32,941 nucleotides of DNA from Pseudomonadota bacterium (GTDB lineage Bacteria > Pseudomonadota > Gammaproteobacteria > Burkholderiales > REEB80), in NCBI GenBank assembly GCA_018971485.1, contig JAGXAQ010000001.1, positions 387,371-420,311 on the forward strand, in the 5' to 3' direction. How positions within the stretch are numbered: the first letter of the stretch is position 1; each line of letters begins with the position of its first letter. The translations under genes and the position numbers were made by a program. Below are positions 26,925 to 32,941 of this stretch, one piece after another. The notes beneath the pieces are model-generated. The model ran no database searches and was not told where the DNA came from. It was given only the letters and a program-made list of their open reading frames with translations.

Positions 26925-28979
26925 TTATGCCAGCAGGAAATCAGCCGCCTGGCCTAGCCACCGATCCAGATGTTTCTGGACGGTTTCCCGATCATTGAGT
27001 ATCAGGCTAGACAGGTTACGTGCCTGTTCAAGTAGATCAAGATCCTGTTCGATATTGGCAAATTTAAGTAGCGGCGTTCCTGATTGGCGTGCGCCAAGAT
27101 ATTCGCCGGGTCCCCGTAACCGGAGATCTTGTTGGGCGATTTCAAATCCATCACTGTGCTCAGCTATGATTTGCAGTCTTGCCCGGGCTTGATCGGATAG
27201 GGGGGGCTGAAAGAGCAGGACACAGGCGCTTTGTGTTTTTCCTCTGCCCACCCGCCCCCGGAGCTGGTGGAGTTGGGCAAGGCCCATCCGTTCGGCATGG
27301 TCAATAATCATGAGGCTTGCATTGGGGACATCCACCCCAACTTCAATGACAGTGGTGGCAACAAGCAGGTGAATCTGGCCAGATACAAAGGCTGCCATGA
27401 TATCTGTTTTTTCCTTGGGTGATTTTTTACCGTGAATTAATCCGACGTTAAGGTGAGGAAAATGGGTACTCAGTTCGGCATGGGTCTTTATGGCAGCCTG
27501 GAGTTCCAGTAGATCTGAATCTTCAATAAGGGGGCATACCCAGTATGCCTGACGCCCACTGGCACATGCAGCTTCGACTCTTTGCATGACTTCATTGCGA
27601 CGGGAGGTATTGATAAGCCGGGTCAGGACAGGTGTTCGTCCAGGAGGTAGCTCGTCAATGACAGATACATCCAGATCAGCGTAATAACTCATGGATAAGG
27701 TCCTGGGGATGGGGGTGGCGCTTAGCATGAGTTGGTGTGGATGGCGGCCTTTGCGGCGAAGCTTCAGGCGCTGCTCTACACCAAAGCGGTGTTGTTCATC
27801 AATGATGGCAAGTCCAAGCCCGCTGAAATCAACTGTCTCCTGAATGAGGGCATGTGTTCCTATAACCAGGTTAGCATGGCCGTTTTTGATATCAGTGAGT
27901 GAGGTTTCACGCTCTCGCGGATTCTTTGCGGCAAAAAGGGATACGATTCGGATACCTAGAGGCTCCAGCCAGTTTTTAGCCTTGAGGTAATGCTGTTCTG
28001 CCAGAAGCTCTGTTGGGGCCATCAAGGCTGCCTGATAGCCTGATTCGATTGCATCCAGGCAGGCCATGAAAGCGACCAGGGTTTTCCCGCAGCCCACGTC
28101 ACCTTGCAGCAGGCGCTGCATGGGATGACCCTGGGTAATGTCCTGTCTTATCTGTTGCATTGCCCGTTTTTGTGCTTGGGTTAACGGGAAAGGTAGATGT
28201 GCAAGCAAGGTTTCTACAAGGTGACCTTTGGGATTCATGACAGGCGCATCATGATTGCGCCGACGTTCATAATGCAGGCGCATTGATAACTGCTGGGCAA
28301 GCAATTCATCGAATTTGATTCGTCGCCAGGCCGGGTGTTGCCCTGATTCCAGTTCGGCAAGAGAAATATCAGCTGGAGGATGATGCAATGTCATGATTGA
28401 TTCTGAAAAACCAGGCAACCCTAGTTTGAGAATCAGATCAGAAGGAAGGGTGTCTGACAGATTCGAATCAGACAGGACAGAATCTATCAGTTTTCTCAAG
28501 GAGGACTGGGACAGGCCGGCTACAGTTGGATAGATTGGAGTCAAGTTTTGAGGCAGGGAGCTTTCACCCTTGATTAATCGATAGCGGGGATGGATCATTT
28601 CAATGCCCAGAAATCCCAGTCGGGCTTCCCCATAGGCGCGAAGCTTTACTCCTGGGATCAACTGCTTGACTTGGCTGCCATAGAAATGAAGGAATCTTAA
28701 AATGATTTCACCTTCATCATCCCGAAGATGACAGATTAGCATTCTTTTGGGTTTGGCCTGGATATAGGATTTATAGATGGTTCCTTGAATCTGGACGGAC
28801 CTGTTGGGCTGGATCTCAAGTATTGGCTGGATTTTTGTCTCATCTTCATAGCGAAGTGGTAAATGCAAGATTAAATCCGAGCGGCGTGACAGGCCAAGTT
28901 TAGCCAGAGGATTGGACATTGAATGGTGGGTTTTACCGGATTTCACCGGATCTGGTGTCTTACTGCTGTTCACAGCCAT
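26925..28979 (-). CDS. recG: ATP-dependent DNA helicase RecG
   Basis: Encodes 684 residues. RecG remodels stalled replication forks and Holliday junctions. After an N-terminal wedge/OB domain (about 40-135) comes a superfamily 2 helicase: Walker A GDVGCGKT (293-300), DEQH box (394-397), SATPIPRT, and the C-terminal QLRGRVGRG motif. The first 30 residues differ from the usual start, and the typical LKGVG segment is not evident. The start is uncertain: the ATG at 28979 and one 20 codons later both lack a clear ribosome-binding site. Confidence 0.95.
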   Translation of the reverse strand: MAVNSSKTPDPVKSGKTHHSMSNPLAKLGLSRRSDLILHLPLRYEDETKIQPILEIQPNRSVQIQGTIYKSYIQAKPKRMLICHLRDDEGEIILRFLHFYGSQVKQLIPGVKLRAYGEARLGFLGIEMIHPRYRLIKGESSLPQNLTPIYPTVAGLSQSSLRKLIDSVLSDSNLSDTLPSDLILKLGLPGFSESIMTLHHPPADISLAELESGQHPAWRRIKFDELLAQQLSMRLHYERRRNHDAPVMNPKGHLVETLLAHLPFPLTQAQKRAMQQIRQDITQGHPMQRLLQGDVGCGKTLVAFMACLDAIESGYQAALMAPTELLAEQHYLKAKNWLEPLGIRIVSLFAAKNPRERETSLTDIKNGHANLVIGTHALIQETVDFSGLGLAIIDEQHRFGVEQRLKLRRKGRHPHQLMLSATPIPRTLSMSYYADLDVSVIDELPPGRTPVLTRLINTSRRNEVMQRVEAACASGRQAYWVCPLIEDSDLLELQAAIKTHAELSTHFPHLNVGLIHGKKSPKEKTDIMAAFVSGQIHLLVATTVIEVGVDVPNASLMIIDHAERMGLAQLHQLRGRVGRGKTQSACVLLFQPPLSDQARARLQIIAEHSDGFEIAQQDLRLRGPGEYLGARQSGTPLLKFANIEQDLDLLEQARNLSSLILNDRETVQKHLDRWLGQAADFLLA

Positions 28980-29141
28980 AGCCAGGCTGCAGTTCTATGA
29001 TCTTCAAGGGGAACTGGTTCTATCATCGTGCATGCGCCCTATTAAAAAACCAGAAGAGAAGAGGTTCCTCACAGTTTATGAAGTCCTGCCCTTGGTCTGC
29101 CAAGGACAGGCCATGAGCAGGAAAGCTGCTTCTGTCAGGTT

Positions 29142-29525
29142 CTATCCTAGATAAAGAACAGCATCGACCTCGACCATGGCACCTCTTGGGAGGGAAGATA
29201 CACCCAGTGTGGCACGAGTCGGGTACGGCTTTGAGAAGCGGGTTTCCATCATGTCATTGACATGCAGGAAATAATCCAGCGTAGTCAGGTAAATGTTGAT
29301 TTTGACAATTTTGTCCAGACCTCCTCCAGCTGCTTTGGCGATGGCCTCGATGTTGTCAAAAATCTGTTCAAGTTGGGCATCAATCCCGTCAGACAATTCC
29401 TCGGTAACCGGATCAAGTCCGATTTGTCCGGACAGGAAAACAAAATCTCCGGTTCGGATGGCCTGGGAATAAGGGCCGATAGCTGCGGGAGCCTCGTTGG
29501 TTTCTACGATTTGTTTTGTGGCCAT
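29142..29525 (-). CDS. ridA: Enamine/imine deaminase RidA
   Basis: Encodes 127 residues from ATG 29525, with AAGGAG upstream; five more codons to an earlier ATG are unlikely to be used. RidA destroys reactive enamines such as 2-aminoacrylate released by PLP enzymes. The signature AIGPYSQAIRTGDFVFLSGQ, Arg in TRATLGV and the C-terminal GAMVEVDAVLYL are present. It lies just downstream of spoT, a frequent order in proteobacteria. Confidence 0.95.
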   Translation of the reverse strand: MATKQIVETNEAPAAIGPYSQAIRTGDFVFLSGQIGLDPVTEELSDGIDAQLEQIFDNIEAIAKAAGGGLDKIVKINIYLTTLDYFLHVNDMMETRFSKPYPTRATLGVSSLPRGAMVEVDAVLYLG

Positions 29526-29545
29526 GTTGTTCTCCTTCATGTCAG

Positions 29546-31672
29546 TTATTTGGATGCCGAGGCTTGGTCGCGTGATATTTTGACTACTTCGGGTATGGTG
29601 CGTAGCGCCCGTATGATTTTGGCCAGATGCACCCGATCTTCTACCTGAATCCTGAAATACAGGCTGGTATAGGCACTTCCATCATCTTCGCTCATGCTTA
29701 CATTGTTGATATTTGATCCGGCTTCCGCAATCCGGGTGGCTGCTTGAGCCAGGACCCCCCTTTGATTGGCTACAATGACCCGCAAGGTGACCATATAATA
29801 TTGTTTGGGAGCCATTTCATCCCATTCAATATCGACCCATCTTTCAGGATGGCCCCGTCCCTGAGTGATGGCAGGGCAATCGGCTGTATGGACGATGAGT
29901 CCTTTTCCTTTGTGCAAATAGCCGACTATGGGGTCACCAGGGATTGGGCTGCAGCATTTACCAAGCTGAATGGCATGACCTTCATTTCCGCTGATTTTGA
30001 TCTGTCCTGCAGGTTTGATATCTGTTGGTGCCTCGTTCATGGCCAGAAGCTGGCGCGCAGTGACTGTATTGACGCGTTTTCCCAGTCCGATTTCTGCCAG
30101 AATATCCTGTTTGTTTTTCATTCCAGTCTGGATCAGCAGTTCATCCCACATGGCTTGAGAAATGGTCTCAGGCTGGATCCGCATTTTTTTGAGAGACTGT
30201 TCGAGCAATCGTTCCCCTAATTCGGCTGATTCCTGGTATTGCATGCTTTTCAGATAATGGCGGATGTGTGAACGTGCCTTACCAGTAATAACATAGTTAA
30301 GCCATGCTGGATTGGGCTGTGCATTAGGGGTCGTGATGATCTCGACGTGGTCTCCGTTGTTGAGCTGCGTACGTAACAGGGCAAGTTCATGGTTAATTTT
30401 TGCAGCAACACAGTGATTGCCTACATCAGTATGCACAGCGTAGGCAAAATCAACGGCCGTAGCACCCCGGGGCAAGGACATGATTTCTCCGCGGGGTGTG
30501 AATACATAGACCTCATCCGGGAATAGATCGACTTTGACATGCTCTAGAAATTCAATTGAATCGCCGGATTCTGACTGGATTTCAAGAAGGTTCTGGAGCC
30601 ATTGGTGCGTTTTATGCTGCATTTCAGTCATGGCAGCATCAGGGCTTTTGTAAAGCCAGTGTGATGCAACCCCTGCCTCGGCTATACGATGCATTTCGGC
30701 GGAACGGATCTGGATTTCAATGGGGGTGCCAAAGGGCCCAAAAAGAGTGGTGTGGAGGGATTGATAGCCATTTGCCTTGGGAATGGCGATGTAATCTTTG
30801 AATTTACCAGGGATTGGTTTGTATAGATTGTGAAGGCTACCCAGTGTCAGATAGCATGCTGGTGTATCTCTGACAACGACACGGAATCCATAAATATCAT
30901 AAACTTCAGAGAAAGTCAGGGATTTCCCCTGCATTTTCTTGTAAATACTGTAAAGGTGTTTCTCTCGACCGCCGACCGTGGCTTCAATCCCGGCATCATG
31001 CAGTTTGCTGCTGATAGCGGATTCTATTTTCTTGACGACTTCGCGTCGATTGCCACGTGCAGCCTTGATGGCTTTTGAGAGGACCTCGTACCGATGGGGA
31101 TGCATGTAGCGGAAGCTCAGTTCCTCGAGTTCCTGGTAGATACTGTTGAGTCCGAGCCGATTAGCAATTGGAGCGTAGATTTCGACAGTCTCACGCGCAA
31201 TGCGGATTCGCTTTTCTGGAGTCATTACCTCGAGGGTACGCATGTTGTGAAGACGGTCTGCGAGCTTAATGAGAATGACCCGAACATCCTGTGCCATCGC
31301 CAGAAGCATCTTCCGGAAGTTTTCTGCCTGGGCTTCTGCTGTGCTGAGAAATTCGATTTTTTCTATCTTGCTGACACCATCTACCAGTTCAGCAATAGGT
31401 TGACCAAAGCGGTGGTTGATTTCCTGTTTGGTAATTTTGGTGTCTTCAACAACATCATGAAGCAAGGCAGCCGATAGAGCCTGGGCATCAAGATGCCATT
31501 GGGCCAGGATGGTCGCAACAGCGACTGGGTGGGAAAAGTAGGGTAAGCCGCTTTTCCGGTATTGTCCTTCGTGTGCTGATTTGCTGAAGTCATAGGCTGC
31601 CTCCACCTGAGAGATGTCGTCAGGTTTTAGGTATCCATTCAGCGTTTCAACAAGTTCCAGTGCTTCGATCAT
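29546..31672 (-). CDS. spoT: Bifunctional (p)ppGpp synthetase/hydrolase SpoT
   Basis: Encodes 708 residues. It makes and degrades the alarmone (p)ppGpp. The N-terminal HD hydrolase is intact (His48, His72-Asp73 in LLHDVVEDT), unlike RelA, where this site is lost. The synthetase domain follows (YGFRVVVRDT, then GKFKDYIAIPKANGYQSLHT and EIQIRSAEMH). Then come TGS (about 390-450), a helical/zinc-finger region and the C-terminal ACT domain. An 8-bp hairpin lies just ahead of the ATG, which has no strong ribosome-binding site. Confidence 0.95.
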   Translation of the reverse strand: MIEALELVETLNGYLKPDDISQVEAAYDFSKSAHEGQYRKSGLPYFSHPVAVATILAQWHLDAQALSAALLHDVVEDTKITKQEINHRFGQPIAELVDGVSKIEKIEFLSTAEAQAENFRKMLLAMAQDVRVILIKLADRLHNMRTLEVMTPEKRIRIARETVEIYAPIANRLGLNSIYQELEELSFRYMHPHRYEVLSKAIKAARGNRREVVKKIESAISSKLHDAGIEATVGGREKHLYSIYKKMQGKSLTFSEVYDIYGFRVVVRDTPACYLTLGSLHNLYKPIPGKFKDYIAIPKANGYQSLHTTLFGPFGTPIEIQIRSAEMHRIAEAGVASHWLYKSPDAAMTEMQHKTHQWLQNLLEIQSESGDSIEFLEHVKVDLFPDEVYVFTPRGEIMSLPRGATAVDFAYAVHTDVGNHCVAAKINHELALLRTQLNNGDHVEIITTPNAQPNPAWLNYVITGKARSHIRHYLKSMQYQESAELGERLLEQSLKKMRIQPETISQAMWDELLIQTGMKNKQDILAEIGLGKRVNTVTARQLLAMNEAPTDIKPAGQIKISGNEGHAIQLGKCCSPIPGDPIVGYLHKGKGLIVHTADCPAITQGRGHPERWVDIEWDEMAPKQYYMVTLRVIVANQRGVLAQAATRIAEAGSNINNVSMSEDDGSAYTSLYFRIQVEDRVHLAKIIRALRTIPEVVKISRDQASASK

Positions 31673-31680
31673 GATGCAGC

Positions 31681-31700
31681 CAGGCCCCGGTCGGGGCCTG
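31681..31700 (-). other. GC-rich hairpin before the spoT start
   Basis: CAGGCCCC (31681-31688) and GGGGCCTG (31693-31700) form an 8-bp stem with a 4-base loop, between the rpoZ stop and the spoT ATG. No T-run follows. The stem is only 8 bases from the spoT start codon, so it may hide the ribosome-binding region or attenuate read-through from rpoZ. Confidence 0.6.
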
Positions 31701-31705
31701 ATCGG

Positions 31706-31912
31706 TCAGGTTTCGTTTTTGTATAGCGCTTCTGCGCCTACTTTGCCTGCAGCAATTTCCCGTAATGCAATCACGGTAGATTTGTCCCGATCAGGATCAA
31801 GCAGGGGAGACGCTCCGTGTGCAAGCTGCCGCGCGCGATAGGTTGCCGCAAGTGTCATCTCGAAACGGTTTGGAATGTTTTCCAGGCAGTCATCGACGGT
31901 AATTCGTGCCAT
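31706..31912 (-). CDS. rpoZ: RNA polymerase omega subunit
   Basis: Encodes 68 residues. Omega helps assemble RNA polymerase by holding the beta' subunit and is part of the ppGpp-binding site. [21 protein letters not shown] and the AARRARQL-like helix (here AATYRARQL) are typical, as is [10 protein letters not shown]. It sits between gmk and spoT, the standard order, linking ppGpp synthesis with its target. It is slightly short at the C-terminus compared with the 91-residue E. coli protein. Confidence 0.95.
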   Translation of the reverse strand: MARITVDDCLENIPNRFEMTLAATYRARQLAHGASPLLDPDRDKSTVIALREIAAGKVGAEALYKNET

Positions 31913-31924
31913 ATTTCCTCCAGA

Positions 31925-32539
31925 TTATTGTGTTAGTTTTGATAAAAGTTCTGCGTGGGCTGAAAGTTGGTAAGACCGCCGCAGCCGGTTCGCCAGAACT
32001 ATGCTTTCCAATTCATGCACAGCTGTTTCAAACCTTGTATTAATAATAACATAATCGAAATCGCTAACGTGTGCCATGTCGGCTTTTGCTTCAACGAGTC
32101 TGGAGTGGATGACTTCATCACTGTCTTGTGCCCGTGAGCGAAGGCGGCGTTCCAGTTCCTTCAGGGATGGAGGAAGAATGAATATGCTGGCTGTGTCTTC
32201 AAACAGTTTGCGAACCTGTGTTGCGCCTTGCCAGTCAATTTCAAGAATAATGTCTGATCCATTTTTCAGGTTTGCCTCGATAAAGGCCTTGGATGTGCCG
32301 TAATAATGCCCGTAGACCTTTGCCGATTCCAGAAAATCCCCCTGGGATTTCATTGAGAAAAATGTTGCCTGGTCAATGAAATGATAGTCTTTTCCGTTGG
32401 TTTCTCCAGGGCGTGGATCCCGTGTTGTATGGGAAATGGATAATTTAATGCGGGGATCCTTTTCAAGAAGTTTCTTGACCAGACTGGTTTTACCGGCTCC
32501 GGACGGAGCGGTAATGATGAATAGACGTCCGCTTGACAA
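31925..32539 (-). CDS. gmk: Guanylate kinase
   Basis: Encodes 204 residues. It phosphorylates GMP to GDP with ATP. P-loop PSGAGKTS lies at residues 12-19, followed by the GMP-binding SHTTRDPRPGE segment and the lid. The start is TTG with AGGAGG four bases upstream; no ATG is available. rpoZ begins 12 bases after its stop. Confidence 0.95.
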   Translation of the reverse strand: MSSGRLFIITAPSGAGKTSLVKKLLEKDPRIKLSISHTTRDPRPGETNGKDYHFIDQATFFSMKSQGDFLESAKVYGHYYGTSKAFIEANLKNGSDIILEIDWQGATQVRKLFEDTASIFILPPSLKELERRLRSRAQDSDEVIHSRLVEAKADMAHVSDFDYVIINTRFETAVHELESIVLANRLRRSYQLSAHAELLSKLTQ

Positions 32540-32941
32540 ATTGCCTCCTGTTTAATGCCTTGATCCCGTTGATAATCAGTCAGAGTCCCAGATTAAGGTT
32601 ACGGTCTTGCTGATCCCATTTAATTGGCGTCGAAATGTTTCATGATCCCTGATTGCTACCTGCTCTGGTTTGGTGAAGAATGTGCTGGATTTTTCCATGA
32701 AAACAGGGCTAAGCGCTACAAACCGATTTTCTTGTATAGCTTATCATAAATCCTTTTCTTAAGGCCTAAATTCGCTCTGGATGTTCTGGAGCAGACGCCC
32801 CATACCTGACAACCACAGCGGGACCGATCCCTGATTCATCACGGCGACCGGGGATCACAATAGGTCAGCATCCGCCATACAGAACGGCTTGCCGAAGCAG
32901 GCATCGAACCCTCTGTGGGAAGCAAGCAAGACAGCCTGACC
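32540..32941. other. Upstream region of gmk, no supported gene
   Basis: About 400 bases with no gene I can support. A minus-strand frame at 32576-32698 could encode 40 residues (begins MEKSSTFFTKPEQ, ends LIWDSD) but has no ribosome-binding site and no known family. Another short frame enters from the right edge and stops near 32838. A gmk promoter is expected here, but I could not place it with confidence. Confidence 0.4.

Overview
This 32.9 kb window is a bacterial chromosome segment of moderate GC, almost certainly from a Betaproteobacterium. Evidence: the order hemA-prfA-prmC followed nearby by a CGFS glutaredoxin, a CIRCE-controlled groESL, an early ubiquinone operon ubiC-ubiA-ubiD, and the run gmk-rpoZ-spoT-ridA-recG. 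A fused monoheme cytochrome/outer-membrane porin at the left edge and a soeABC-type sulfite dehydrogenase suggest a chemolithotroph or a relative of one (for example the Nitrosomonadales/Gallionellaceae/Ferrovum group). The genus cannot be fixed from sequence reading alone.

Layout. 1-3100: a cytochrome-porin gene running off the left edge, a small exported protein of unknown function, an orphan ModA-like periplasmic binding protein and a BON-domain protein. 3145-7560 (minus): a monothiol glutaredoxin, a dienelactone-hydrolase-family protein, then the tight hemA-prfA-prmC operon (tetrapyrrole synthesis and release factor 1 with its methylase). 7800-10115: a CvrA/NhaP2-type cation/proton antiporter and a PagL-type lipid A deacylase, converging. 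10330-16032: a LysR regulator divergent from soeA-soeB-soeC, which should oxidise sulfite in the cytoplasm and feed electrons to the quinone pool.

16115-17947 is the accessory part. Next to the 3' end of a tRNA-Phe gene lies a GC-richer prophage remnant (a DUF3168 tail gene and the 3' end of an HK97-gp10-like tail gene). A PrlF-YhaV toxin-antitoxin module, on the opposite strand, splits these two tail genes. The module has a promoter buried in an array of inverted half-sites and is bracketed by an imperfect 30-bp direct repeat of the tail-gene junction.

18021-32941 returns to core genes: a tiny entericidin-like lipoprotein, an AhpD-like protein, groES-groEL under CIRCE, the divergent bioA-dacB pair, ubiC-ubiA-ubiD, recG, ridA, spoT, rpoZ and gmk. 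The last 400 bases hold no gene I can support.

No CRISPR array, insertion sequence or rRNA was seen. The most noteworthy items are the toxin-antitoxin module inside the tRNA-linked prophage scar, the shared CIRCE/promoter region between groESL and bioA, and the cytochrome-porin neighbourhood.
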